Notes: generated by a model not told the origin, from the sequence alone. DNA of 5,159 nucleotides from Comamonadaceae bacterium (GCA_947458345.1 CANHBU010000178.1:1-5159); one strand, 5' to 3'; positions 1 to 5,159 are shown, numbered from the stretch's first letter. Numbers and translations: made by a program.

Positions 1-123
1 AAAGCCGCGCCGCGCAGCCCCGCGCCCAAGGTGCGGCCCGGCGGCTCGGGCGGAACGCCGGCCGAACGCAGCGCCCGCCTCAAGCGCGAGCGCAAGGGGC
101 GGCCCGACGCCGGGGCTCGCAGC

Positions 124-148
124 GGTTACACCCATGAGGGGTGTGGCC
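124..148 (+). other. 10-bp hairpin in the grxD downstream region
   Basis: Bases 124-133 pair with 139-148 around the 5-base loop ATGAG. Eight pairs are Watson-Crick and two are G-U, and the G-U pairs form only in plus-strand RNA, where the stem is continuous. The minus-strand RNA would carry two A-C mismatches at those places. This suggests that, if it acts as RNA, it belongs to a rightward transcript entering from the left edge. No T-run follows, so it is not a standard intrinsic terminator. Confidence 0.35.
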
Positions 149-151
149 AAA

Positions 152-178
152 GGGGGGCCGAGCGGGGGGGCGATCGGG
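152..178 (+). other. Potential G-quadruplex motif
   Basis: Plus-strand G tracts lie at 152-157 (six G), 164-170 (seven G) and 176-178 (three G). Splitting the seven-G run gives four GGG tracts with loops of 6, 1 and 5 bases (155-157, 164-166, 168-170, 176-178), which fits the usual G3+N1-7 pattern; a further GGGG is at 138-141. The plus strand is the template for grxD transcription, and the motif begins about 34 bases beyond the grxD stop. A folded G4 there could stall RNA polymerase after grxD, but this role is inferred. Confidence 0.4.
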
Positions 179-203
179 TGTCTGACCGCTGGCTTGAACC
201 GGC

Positions 204-224
204 CGCCTCGATCAGTTCGAGGCG
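204..224 (-). terminator. Hairpin spanning the grxD stop codon, terminator-like
   Basis: An exact 8-bp inverted repeat (CGCCTCGA / TCGAGGCG on the minus strand) encloses a 5-base loop ACTGA that contains the grxD TGA stop. It sits where the operon should end, since no further leftward gene is visible. There is no U-run after the stem, so it is not a classical Rho-independent terminator. It may protect the mRNA 3' end or act with the G-rich stretch just beyond it. The pairing is directly visible; the function is a guess. Confidence 0.3.
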
Positions 225-532
225 CCGCCGAGCAGCTGCTGCAGCTCGCCGTTTTCGTACATCTCCATCATGATGTCCGAGCCGCCGACGAATTCGCCCT
301 TGATGTACAGCTGGGGAATGGTGGGCCAGTTGCTGTATTGCTTGATGCCCTGACGCACGGCCTCGTCTTCGAGCACATTAAAGGTGGCCGGCCGGCTCAC
401 GCCACAGGCCTTGAGAATCTGAATGGCGCGACCCGAAAAGCCGCACATGGGGAACTGCGCCGTGCCTTTCATGAATAGGACGACGTCGCTCGATTGGACG
501 ATCTGGTCGATGCGTTGCTGAATTTCGTTCAT
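212..532 (-). CDS. grxD: Monothiol glutaredoxin GrxD (CGFS type)
   Basis: This is a 106-residue cytoplasmic monothiol glutaredoxin of the Grx4/GrxD family, a full-length single-domain protein. The active site CGFS is at residues 30-33 with the single catalytic or cluster-binding Cys30. Lys22 and the [16 protein letters not shown] stretch (69-84) followed by SD form the usual glutathione-binding surface. In this family a homodimer, or a heterodimer with a BolA protein, holds a glutathione-ligated [2Fe-2S] cluster and passes it to acceptor proteins. The start is supported by the family-typical MNEIQQRI opening and by a strong GGAGGG ribosome binding site 6 bases upstream. It is the last gene of the leftward hemA-prfA-prmC-grxD series, 72 bp after prmC. 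That gap and its own strong ribosome binding site leave room for independent expression. Identification is very secure. Confidence 0.97.
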   Translation of the reverse strand: MNEIQQRIDQIVQSSDVVLFMKGTAQFPMCGFSGRAIQILKACGVSRPATFNVLEDEAVRQGIKQYSNWPTIPQLYIKGEFVGGSDIMMEMYENGELQQLLGGASN

Positions 533-538
533 GGTCTG

Positions 539-544
539 CCCTCC
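539..544 (-). promoter_or_regulatory. Strong Shine-Dalgarno of grxD
   Basis: On the minus strand GGAGGG lies 6 bases before the grxD ATG, close to the ideal anti-Shine-Dalgarno match and spacing. It is the only strong ribosome binding site of the four leftward genes: hemA, prfA and prmC have none worth the name. This suggests grxD is translated independently and well. Confidence 0.85.
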
Positions 545-561
545 AAATGAATCTTTCCACG

Positions 562-588
562 ATTATCGGTCCTGGCTCATGCCCCCAA
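562..588 (-). promoter_or_regulatory. Weak candidate promoter for grxD
   Basis: Within the 72-bp prmC-grxD gap the minus strand carries GATAAT (562-567), a 5/6 match to the sigma-70 -10 box. The best -35 at sensible spacing is TTGGGG (583-588), only 3/6 with a short 15-bp spacer. A start near 555 would give a leader of a little over 20 bases containing the grxD ribosome binding site. The poor -35 makes this doubtful; read-through from hemA may be sufficient. Confidence 0.25.
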
Positions 589-604
589 CAGCGCTGGGGC
601 GAGC

Positions 605-1417
605 TCAGGGCTGGCGCCCACCGCTGCAGCGTTCAATACCGGCCAGGTCGCGGCGGCTTTGCACCTGCTGCAAGCCGGCCTTGTGCAAGAGCGCGCGCAC
701 AGCTTGAGCCTGGTCGTGGCCATGTTCGAGCACAAGCCAGCCGCTGCCCGCCAAGCGCTCAGGCGCCTGCTCGCAAATGCTGCGCAGGTCGTCTAGCCCC
801 TGCGCGCCCGCCGTAAGAGCCGACTGCGGCTCGTGCGCCAGCGCAGCCAGATGCGCATCGCCCAGGGCGATATAGGGCGGATTGGCCACGATCAGGTCGA
901 AAGTGCCTTGGGTCTGAGCCAGCCAGTGGCCCTCTTGCCAGTGCACCGCCAGGCCCAGGGCCTGCCCGTTGGCCTGGGCCACCTGCAAGGCGTCGGCGCT
1001 GGCATCGACGGCGCTGACCTGCCAGTGCGGGCGCTGGTCCTTCAGGGCCAGCGCGATCGCGCCGCTGCCGGTGCCCAGATCGATCACGCGCGCGGTGCTG
1101 GGCAGGGGCAAATCCAGCGCCCACTGCACCAGTGTTTCGGTGTCCGGCCGGGGGATGAGCACCCGGCGGTCGACCCGCAGGGGCAGGCCGAAAAACTCCT
1201 TTTCCCCTGTCAGGTAGGCCAGCGGCTCGCCGCTTTGGCGCCGCTCGCACAAGGCCTGAAACGGCGCGATGAGCTCTGGGGGCAAGGCCTGGTCGTCATG
1301 GGCGTAAAGCCAGGCCCGATCGTGGGGCCGTCCGAGCAGGTGCAGCAGCAGCAGGCGCGCGTCCAGCGCCTGCAGACCCGCCCGCTCGGCCCATTGCATG
1401 GCCTGTGCCAAGGTCAT
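605..1417 (-). CDS. prmC: PrmC, release factor glutamine N5-methyltransferase
   Basis: PrmC (HemK) is a cytoplasmic S-adenosylmethionine-dependent enzyme that methylates the side-chain amide of the GGQ glutamine in release factors RF1 and RF2, which speeds peptide release. The 270-residue product has the expected parts: a helical N-terminal release-factor-binding region (about 1-80), IPRPDTE (88-94), the SAM-binding glycine motif DLGTGSG (113-119), and the NPPY catalytic motif (179-182) that holds the target amide. It ends with the DLAGIER segment. The frame stays open far upstream inside prfA, but the ATG at 1417 is chosen because [10 protein letters not shown] begins the family-typical N-terminus and its ATG overlaps the prfA stop as ATGA. 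No Shine-Dalgarno is seen, so translation probably depends on ribosomes finishing prfA. Its substrate is the product of the gene just upstream. Length is close to the usual 270-290. Confidence 0.96.
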   Translation of the reverse strand: MTLAQAMQWAERAGLQALDARLLLLHLLGRPHDRAWLYAHDDQALPPELIAPFQALCERRQSGEPLAYLTGEKEFFGLPLRVDRRVLIPRPDTETLVQWALDLPLPSTARVIDLGTGSGAIALALKDQRPHWQVSAVDASADALQVAQANGQALGLAVHWQEGHWLAQTQGTFDLIVANPPYIALGDAHLAALAHEPQSALTAGAQGLDDLRSICEQAPERLAGSGWLVLEHGHDQAQAVRALLHKAGLQQVQSRRDLAGIERCSGGRQP

Positions 1418-2517
1418 GGCGCCGCGTTTTCGAGCTCGGCCAGCAGTTCGGCCCCGCGGGCCACCTGCAGCGCGTCGATCACATCGCCCAGATCGCCCTC
1501 CATGACCTGATCGAGCTTGTAGACGGTCAAGTTGATGCGGTGGTCGCTGAGCCGGCCTTGCGGGAAGTTGTAGGTGCGGATCCGGTCGCTGCGATCGCCG
1601 CTGCCCACCAGCCCCTTGCGCAAGGCGGCATCTTTGGCCGACTGCTCGCTGCGCTGTTTGTCCTGGATGCGCGCCAGCAGCACTTGCAGGGCGCGCGCCT
1701 TGTTGCGGTGCTGGCTGCGGTCGTCCTGGCATTCGGCCACGATGCCGGTGGGCAGGTGGGTGATGCGCACGGCCGAGTCGGTTTTGTTGACATGCTGGCC
1801 GCCCGCGCCCGAGGCGCGATAGGTGTCGATGCGCAGCTCGGCCGGATTGAGCTTGACCGCTTGCGCCTCATCGGGCTCGGGCAGCACGGCTACCGTGCAG
1901 GCGCTGGTGTGTATGCGACCTTGCGCCTCGGTGGCGGGCACGCGTTGCACCCGGTGACCGCCGGACTCCAGGCGCAGCTTGCCGTAGGCGCCGATGCCTT
2001 GTGCATCGCACGGCCCCTCGATGCGCAGCACCGCCTCTTTGTAGCCGCCGAGCTCGGCCGGCGAGGTGCTGATGAGTTCGCACTGCCAGCCGCAACGCTG
2101 CGCGTAGCGGGTGTACATGCGCAGCAGGTCACCGGCAAACAGGGCCGACTCGTCGCCGCCCGTGCCGGCGCGTATTTCGAGCAAGGCCGGCCGGGCATCG
2201 TCCGGGTCTTTGGCGATCAGCATGAGTTGCAGCTGTTTTTCCAGCTCGGCAATGTCTTGCTCGGCCGCCGTGATTTCCTCGCGCGCCAGCTCGCCCAGCT
2301 GTGGGTCGGCCAGCATCTCGTGCGCCTGCTGCCGCTCGCCCTGGCGCTGGGTCAGGCGCCGGTAGGCCTCGGCCAGGGCCGACGATTGCGCATGCTCGCG
2401 CGTGAGCTTGCGAAAGCGCTCGAGGTCGTTGACCACGTCGGCAGCCGACAGCAGGGCGTCGAGCTCTTGCAACCGGGCCAATTGGCGCTCCAGGGTCTGG
2501 CGGAGAAATTCTTTCAT
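1414..2517 (-). CDS. prfA: Peptide chain release factor 1 (RF1)
   Basis: RF1 is the cytoplasmic, ribosome-bound factor that reads UAA and UAG stop codons and triggers hydrolysis of the peptidyl-tRNA. The 367-residue product is full length for the family. It shows an N-terminal helical region (about 1-100), the RAGTGGDE segment (116-123), the PAT stop-codon-recognition tripeptide (194-196) that marks RF1 rather than RF2 (which has SPF), and the GGQ catalytic motif at 239-241. Gln241 is the expected target of PrmC, encoded next. The start [10 protein letters not shown] aligns with the family opening and follows hemA by 60 bp; no clear Shine-Dalgarno precedes it, although a hairpin-forming sequence does. 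Its own stop is TGA, which RF1 does not read, while hemA before it ends in TAG, which it does. The TGA overlaps the prmC start by four bases. Confidence 0.98.
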   Translation of the reverse strand: MKEFLRQTLERQLARLQELDALLSAADVVNDLERFRKLTREHAQSSALAEAYRRLTQRQGERQQAHEMLADPQLGELAREEITAAEQDIAELEKQLQLMLIAKDPDDARPALLEIRAGTGGDESALFAGDLLRMYTRYAQRCGWQCELISTSPAELGGYKEAVLRIEGPCDAQGIGAYGKLRLESGGHRVQRVPATEAQGRIHTSACTVAVLPEPDEAQAVKLNPAELRIDTYRASGAGGQHVNKTDSAVRITHLPTGIVAECQDDRSQHRNKARALQVLLARIQDKQRSEQSAKDAALRKGLVGSGDRSDRIRTYNFPQGRLSDHRINLTVYKLDQVMEGDLGDVIDALQVARGAELLAELENAAP

Positions 2518-2529
2518 CGCGTCGTGGGT

Positions 2530-2560
2530 GGGCCAGTTCGGCTGGCCGCAGCGCTGGCCC
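2530..2560 (-). other. Alternative hairpins in the hemA-prfA gap
   Basis: The minus-strand RNA between hemA and prfA can form two mutually exclusive stems that share one arm. A compact one pairs GGCCAG with CTGGCC around a 5-base loop (2531-2547). A wider one pairs GGGCCAG with CTGGCCC around 17 bases (2530-2560). The stems end about a dozen bases before the prfA ATG, which lacks a Shine-Dalgarno. No U-run follows, so a terminator is unlikely. An effect on prfA translation or RNA processing is possible but unproven. Confidence 0.35.
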
Positions 2561-2577
2561 GAGCTGGGCTGCCTTTG

Positions 2578-3858
2578 CTAAAGGCCGTTGGGGTCGCGCG
2601 GGCCTTGGCCGCGCAGGAACAGACGGCTGACGGTTTGCGCCGTGTGCTCGAGCTCCTCGGCCTGGCTGCCGTGCAGCTCGGCCATCGCGCCGTGGAGCAT
2701 CTTTTGGGTCAAGCCCCGCGACAGCGCCTCCATCACGGCATCGACCGACTCGCCCTTGGCCAGCAGCTTGCGCGCCCGGGCCAGCTCGGCGGTGCGCCAT
2801 TCATCGGCCTGGGCATTGAGCTGCTGGATCAGGGGCACGGTTGCGCGTTGGCGCATCCAATGCAAAAAGTTTTGCACGCCAGCATCGATGATGACCTCGG
2901 CCTGCGCGACAGCGGCCTGTCGGTTGTCCTTGCCGGTTTGCACGACGCGGGCCAGGTCGTCTACGGTATACAGGTACACGTCCTGCAGCTTTTTGACCTC
3001 GGGCTCGATATCGCGCGGCACCGCCAGATCGACCATGAACATGGGCTTGCGCCGGCGTTGCTTGAGCGCCCGCTCGACCGCGCCCAGCCCGATGATGGGC
3101 AGGGTGCTGGCGGTGCAGCTGATGACGGCGTCAAATTCGCCCAGCCGCCCTGGCAAATCGGCCAGCGGCATCACGTCGGCGCCGAAGCGTTCGGCCAGCC
3201 GTTCACCGCGCTCGAGGGTGCGGTTGGCGATCACCATGGTCTTGGGGTTTTTGGCGGCAAAGTGAGTGACGGCCAAGTCGATCATTTCACCGGCGCCCAC
3301 GAACAGCACCCGGATGCGCCCCAGGTCTTCGAAGATTTGGGAGGCCAGCCGCACCGCCGCTGCCGCCATGCTGATGCTGTGCGAGCCCACCTCGGTGCTG
3401 GTGCGCACTTCCTTGGCCACTGCAAAGGAGCGCTGGAACAGCTGGTGCAGCGTGGTGCCCATGGCGCCGGCCTCATCGGCTGCGCGCACGGCATCTTTCA
3501 TCTGACCCAGGATCTGCGGCTCGCCCAGCACCATGGAGTCCAGTCCGCTGGCGACCCGAAAGGCGTGGCGGGCGGCATCGGCATCGTGCAGGGCGTAGGT
3601 GTGCTCGCGCAGCGCCTCGCTGCCCACGCCGCCGCTGCTGGCCAGCCACTGCAGGGTGCTGTCGATCTCGGCGCGCTCGCCGGCGCAGTAAATTTCAGTT
3701 CGGTTGCAGGTCGACAGCAAGGTCGCCTCTGGCTGGCGGCTCAGGGACGCGCGCAGCCCCTGCAGCGTCGGCGCGACTTGGTCGATGGCGAAGGCAAACC
3801 TGCCGCGCAGGTCTAGCGGTGCCGTGTGATGGTTCAGCCCAAGGGCCCAGACTGGCAT
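2578..3858 (-). CDS. hemA: Glutamyl-tRNA reductase HemA
   Basis: HemA reduces glutamyl-tRNA(Glu) with NADPH to glutamate-1-semialdehyde, the first committed step of the C5 route to 5-aminolevulinate and heme; it acts as a cytoplasmic dimer. The 426-residue product is full length. The catalytic domain (about 1-155) has the opening [14 protein letters not shown], the STCNRTE motif with nucleophile Cys51, and [20 protein letters not shown] with His98. An NADPH-binding Rossmann domain follows, with VGAGEM at 187-192 and ANRT at 211-214. A C-terminal helical dimerisation domain starts near residue 315. The ATG at 3858 matches the conserved family start exactly. It is the first gene of the leftward operon and ends in TAG 60 bp before prfA. 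No Shine-Dalgarno precedes the ATG, and a consensus -10 box lies only 6 bases upstream, implying a leaderless or nearly leaderless mRNA. Confidence 0.98.
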   Translation of the reverse strand: MPVWALGLNHHTAPLDLRGRFAFAIDQVAPTLQGLRASLSRQPEATLLSTCNRTEIYCAGERAEIDSTLQWLASSGGVGSEALREHTYALHDADAARHAFRVASGLDSMVLGEPQILGQMKDAVRAADEAGAMGTTLHQLFQRSFAVAKEVRTSTEVGSHSISMAAAAVRLASQIFEDLGRIRVLFVGAGEMIDLAVTHFAAKNPKTMVIANRTLERGERLAERFGADVMPLADLPGRLGEFDAVISCTASTLPIIGLGAVERALKQRRRKPMFMVDLAVPRDIEPEVKKLQDVYLYTVDDLARVVQTGKDNRQAAVAQAEVIIDAGVQNFLHWMRQRATVPLIQQLNAQADEWRTAELARARKLLAKGESVDAVMEALSRGLTQKMLHGAMAELHGSQAEELEHTAQTVSRLFLRGQGPRDPNGL

Positions 3859-3864
3859 GGCGAG

Positions 3865-3892
3865 ATTATAAATTTGGCGCGAGTTTAGGCAA
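3865..3892 (-). promoter_or_regulatory. hemA promoter (sigma-70 type)
   Basis: The minus strand has a perfect TATAAT at 3865-3870 and TTGCCT (4/6 to TTGACA) at 3887-3892, separated by 16 bp. Only six bases, CTCGCC, lie between the -10 box and the hemA ATG at 3858. Normal start-site choice, about 7 bases beyond the -10, therefore falls on or beside the A of the ATG, giving a leaderless message. The absence of any Shine-Dalgarno fits. Confidence 0.65.
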
Positions 3893-3917
3893 ATTTGTCG
3901 ATCAGATCTGTCAATTT
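3871..3917. repeat. AATTT tracts phased at 21 bp
   Basis: AATTT occurs at 3871-3875, 3892-3896 and 3913-3917, exactly 21 bp apart, which is two turns of B-DNA. The first two are longer, as AAATTTG. A/T tracts in helical phase bend DNA. Here they run from the -10 through the -35 of the hemA promoter to the centre of the palindrome, so they may shape the promoter. The spacing is directly visible; curvature is inferred. Confidence 0.45.
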
Positions 3918-3926
3918 AAATTGACA
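3909..3926. promoter_or_regulatory. 18-bp perfect palindrome, candidate operator
   Basis: TGTCAATTTAAATTGACA is an exact 18-bp inverted repeat without spacer, with an all-A/T core in a GC-rich genome. An overlapping CAGATCTG palindrome lies at 3903-3910. The centre is about 60 bp upstream of the predicted hemA start site, a common position for a transcription activator, and the site could equally serve the divergent gene. Each arm also reads TTGACA outward, but neither strand has a good -10 at the right distance. It resembles dimeric-regulator operators in form. It is not an FNR box, whose arms are TTGAT/ATCAA, and I cannot name the protein. Confidence 0.5.
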
Positions 3927-4040
3927 TCTTGATTGGCGAATCCAGGTTTACCCTTATTTTCTGGCCCGGCGTTGCCGTCTTGACGGTGGCCAGTGGGGTC
4001 GGCACTTGCTCGGTCCTTGCTCTGCATTAGGTTGGCATAT

Positions 4041-4067
4041 GCGCGATGATGGCGCGATGATGGCGCG
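4041..4067 (+). repeat. 11-bp tandem repeat, about 2.5 copies
   Basis: The unit GCGCGATGATG is repeated exactly at 4041-4051 and 4052-4062 and followed by a partial GCGCG. The period is about one helical turn. It is short enough to arise by replication slippage and may vary between strains. No coding frame is supported across it. Confidence 0.7.
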
Positions 4068-4096
4068 GGGCCACCCTGCACGGCTCGCCCCGGCGC
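4063..4096. other. GC-rich hairpin in the intergenic region
   Basis: GCGCGGGGC (4063-4071) pairs with GCCCC (4087-4091) and GCGC (4093-4096), giving nine G-C pairs with one bulged G at 4092 and a 15-base loop. No T-run follows on either strand, so it is not a standard terminator. It adjoins the 11-bp tandem repeat. In such GC-rich DNA a chance origin is possible. Confidence 0.3.
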
Positions 4097-4127
4097 ACCG
4101 CGCTTGCCCTGAGCGTGCATGTTGGCG

Positions 4128-4243
4128 TTTGAGCGTACGTATTTGAGCCCTAGCTTTCAGGTTTTTCGGTCCCATTTTTCGGTCCTATGTCTTCAATCCT
4201 GTGTTTTCAAGCTTGTATCTTGAGTCCCATCTCTCATTGCCAT
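4128..4243 (+). repeat. Degenerate 13/14-bp tandem repeat array
   Basis: Two adjacent 13-bp units, TTTTTCGGTCCCA (4162-4174) and TTTTTCGGTCCTA (4175-4187), differ at one base. Three 14-bp units follow: TGTCTTCAATCCTG (4188-4201), TGTTTTCAAGCTTG (4202-4215) and TATCTTGAGTCCCA (4216-4229), with weaker resemblance up to about 4243. Upstream, TTTGAGC recurs exactly 14 bp apart at 4128 and 4142. The units share a T-rich first half and a TCC-like end, as in a decaying minisatellite. It is non-coding and lies just before the membrane-protein gene. Confidence 0.5.
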
Positions 4244-4272
4244 AGGGCAGGCATTGAGCGGGTTTTGGCAGC

Positions 4273-4554
4273 ATGACGGTCTATCTTTGGGCGGTTCACG
4301 GGCTTAACCTCTTGGCTCCGGCAGCGGCGCTGGCCTTGTTGATGGCGCTGCTCGCCCCCCGGCTGGTCGGCCAGCGGGTGGCGCCGGCGCGCATGGGTTG
4401 GCAGCGGCGCTTTTTGTGGGGTCTGCTGGTCAATGGCTTGGTGGTGGCGGCCAGCCTGTTTTTTGTCTCGCCCGGCAAAGTCCTGGTGTATGCGGCCCTG
4501 GTGGCCGCTTCGGCGCTGACCCAGATGATCTTGCTGGGACTTTGGCGCCGCTGA
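4273..4554 (+). CDS. Small predicted three-helix membrane protein, function unknown
   Basis: I do not recognise a named family. The 93-residue product is mostly hydrophobic, with likely membrane segments at about 10-28, 48-65 and 69-90. Arg30, Arg35, Arg40, Arg45 and Arg46 crowd the first loop and the chain ends in RR, so the positive-inside rule predicts a periplasmic N-terminus and a cytoplasmic C-terminus. There are no cysteines and no obvious catalytic motif. The ATG at 4273 is chosen because the hydrophobic stretch begins right after it; the upstream GAGCGGG, about 10 bases away, is at best a weak ribosome binding site. It lies 139 bp before the FAD-linked oxidase on the same strand and may be co-transcribed, but no functional link can be shown. 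The overall hydrophobic pattern and G/C-rich third positions support a real gene. Confidence 0.75.
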   Translation: MTVYLWAVHGLNLLAPAAALALLMALLAPRLVGQRVAPARMGWQRRFLWGLLVNGLVVAASLFFVSPGKVLVYAALVAASALTQMILLGLWRR

Positions 4555-4564
4555 AGGCCATGCC

Positions 4565-4618
4565 CCGCAGCGCAGTGGGTCTCTGCCAGCGTCGCGCCGG
4601 CGCGAGCGGGTGCTGCGG
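4565..4618 (+). other. Nested hairpin between membrane protein and oxidase genes
   Basis: CCGCAGCGC (4565-4573) pairs with GTGCTGCGG (4610-4618) for nine base pairs including one G-U. Inside it an exact 14-bp palindrome, TCGCGCCGGCGCGA (4592-4605), can form a second stem. The structure starts ten bases after the stop of the membrane-protein gene. An AT-richer stretch, not a T-run, follows, so it is a poor intrinsic terminator. It could be an RNA-processing or stabilising element, or simply reflect the high GC content. Confidence 0.3.
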
Positions 4619-4693
4619 TAACATCATCAATTCCTCCCATGCCGTCCGGTCAGCAGATGCTGCGACTGGCCCGGCCCTTGCGGATTGCCGCAC

Positions 4694-5159
4694 ATGAACG
4701 CCCCTGCTTCGCCCCACCTTCTTACCGCGATGGCCGAGCCCACAGGCCTGGCCGAAGGCGCGGAGCGCTCCCGCATCCGCGAGATTCCTTACAACTACAC
4801 CTCGTTTTCGGCCCGGGAAGTGGTCATCCGGGTCCTCGGGACGCAGGCTTGGAGTCTGCTGACCCAGTTGCGCTCGGAGCGGCACACCGGTCGTTCGGCC
4901 CGCATGCTCTACGAGGTGCTGGGCGACATCTGGGTGGTGCAGCGCAACCCCTATTTGCAAGACGATCTGCTCGACAACCCGGGCCGCCGGCGCCTGCTGG
5001 TCGAGGCGCTCGAGCATCGCCTGGGCGAGGTGCAAAAGCGCCGTACGCCCGACCTTGATGCAGTGCGTGACCGCATCGTGGGCCAATTGCTCGAACTGGC
5101 CGACGCTGCGGTGCAGCGTTTTGCCCGCGGTTTCGAGCAGGTGGCGCAGCTGCGCCAGC
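4694..5159 (+). CDS. FAD-linked oxidase with N-terminal DUF3683 domain (5' part)
   Basis: The frame is open from the ATG at 4694 to the window end, giving 155 codons of a larger protein. After a short variable leader ([10 protein letters not shown] onward) comes a well-conserved block: [11 protein letters not shown] (30-40), then [20 protein letters not shown] in related form (here [12 protein letters not shown] at about 70-81), [16 protein letters not shown] (about 89-104), and an Arg/Glu-rich helical part. I recognise this as the DUF3683 region that begins large betaproteobacterial FAD/FMN-binding oxidoreductases. Those proteins usually continue with an FAD-binding PCMH domain, an FAD-oxidase C domain and a ferredoxin-like cysteine-rich part, none of which is visible here. 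Substrate unknown; a lactate- or glycolate-dehydrogenase-like activity would be a guess. The 4694 start is preferred over the in-frame ATG at 4730 because it fits the MNAP-type opening, but neither has a clear Shine-Dalgarno. Truncated only by the window edge. Confidence 0.88.
   Translation, partial: MNAPASPHLLTAMAEPTGLAEGAERSRIREIPYNYTSFSAREVVIRVLGTQAWSLLTQLRSERHTGRSARMLYEVLGDIWVVQRNPYLQDDLLDNPGRRRLLVEALEHRLGEVQKRRTPDLDAVRDRIVGQLLELADAAVQRFARGFEQVAQLRQ

Larger units (their letters stand above)
1..211. other. GC-rich left edge, possible tail of a plus-strand gene
   Basis: No gene can be named here. The plus-strand frame beginning at base 1 is open to a TGA at 271-273. Over the first 130 bases or so its third codon positions are nearly all G or C, more than in the other two forward frames, and it reads as a Lys/Arg/Pro/Ala-rich tail (for example PAERSARLKRERKGRPDAGA), as seen at the C-termini of many RNA-binding proteins. 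After about position 132 this bias falls and the frame runs antisense into grxD, while another frame has a TGA at 135-137. The true end may therefore be near 135 through a frameshift, or the frame may be chance. If real, it would be convergent with grxD. Low confidence. Confidence 0.2.
3859..4272. other. Divergent intergenic region hemA / membrane protein
   Basis: These 414 bp hold no convincing gene. The hemA-proximal 100 bp are AT-rich against a GC-rich background and carry the hemA promoter, phased AATTT tracts and an 18-bp palindrome. The middle (about 4040-4100) is GC-rich with a short tandem repeat and a hairpin. The last 140 bp are pyrimidine-rich on the plus strand and show a degenerate 13/14-bp repeat. 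I could not find a good plus-strand sigma-70 promoter for the gene at 4273. Short open frames on both strands lack ribosome binding sites and codon bias. Confidence 0.7.

Noticed and set aside
581..600. GCCCC/GGGGC hairpin just after prmC as a terminator
   Set aside because: The stem is only 5 bp with a 10-base loop and no U-run follows. It lies inside a probable operon.
1418..1732. N-terminal extension of prmC by 105 residues
   Set aside because: The extension lies inside prfA in another frame and has an Arg/Gln/Gly-rich shadow composition. PrmC homology begins at the ATG overlapping the prfA stop.
1405..3816. An 803-residue open frame on the plus strand opposite prfA and hemA
   Set aside because: It is fully antisense to two unmistakable conserved genes. 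G/C-rich third positions suppress stop codons in the opposite frame, and its His/Gln/Leu/Gly-rich, low-complexity product has no recognisable domain.
3929..3942. An FNR-type site beginning at TTGAT near 3930
   Set aside because: Only one half-site fits; the second half reads GAATC rather than ATCAA.
3921..3960. A rightward promoter using TTGACA at 3921-3926
   Set aside because: No -10 box with better than 3/6 match lies 15-19 bp downstream; the nearest TATTTT is 28 bp away.
4039..4146. A 35-residue plus-strand open frame starting in the 11-bp tandem repeat
   Set aside because: Third positions are mixed, the ribosome binding site is only AGG, and the Arg-rich product looks like non-coding translation.
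3911..4175. Two minus-strand open frames of 69 and 73 residues in the divergent region
   Set aside because: They overlap each other in different frames, cross the palindrome or the tandem repeat, and show no codon bias or ribosome binding site.
4430..5086. A 218-residue minus-strand open frame across the oxidase start
   Set aside because: It is antisense to the conserved DUF3683 coding sequence and has no family signature.

Overview
The window looks like an ordinary chromosomal segment of a GC-rich betaproteobacterium, most likely of the order Burkholderiales and perhaps the family Comamonadaceae. This rests on the gene order hemA-prfA-prmC-grxD, the wording of the encoded proteins, the G/C-rich third codon positions, and a DUF3683-type FAD-linked oxidase at the right edge. 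No mobile element, CRISPR array, tRNA or rRNA was found.

Left edge (1-211): a very GC-rich stretch downstream of grxD with no identifiable gene. A plus-strand frame with G/C-biased third positions enters from the left, and it could be the tail of a gene convergent with grxD. The stretch also holds a 10-bp hairpin, a four-tract G-quadruplex motif, and an 8-bp hairpin built around the grxD stop codon.

Minus-strand block (3858 down to 212): hemA (glutamyl-tRNA reductase), prfA (release factor 1), prmC (the methyltransferase that modifies the GGQ glutamine of release factors) and grxD (monothiol CGFS glutaredoxin). All four read leftward with gaps of 60 bp, a 4-base ATGA overlap, and 72 bp, so they probably form one operon. 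PrfA and PrmC are enzyme and substrate and look translationally coupled. HemA feeds tetrapyrrole and heme synthesis, and GrxD handles iron-sulfur clusters.

Divergent intergenic region (3859-4272): this is the most interesting non-coding part. A perfect TATAAT lies so close to the hemA ATG that the predicted transcript starts at the ATG itself, and no Shine-Dalgarno sequence is present, so hemA mRNA may be leaderless. Behind the promoter are an exact 18-bp palindrome and three AATTT tracts at exact 21-bp spacing, followed further away by an 11-bp tandem repeat and a decaying 13/14-bp repeat array.

Right side (4273-5159, plus strand): a small predicted three-helix membrane protein of unknown function, a short structured gap, and the first 155 codons of a large FAD-linked oxidase with an N-terminal DUF3683 domain, cut by the window end. 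I see no convincing new multi-gene system. The coding content is conserved housekeeping, and the novelty, if any, lies in regulation around hemA and at the grxD 3' end.
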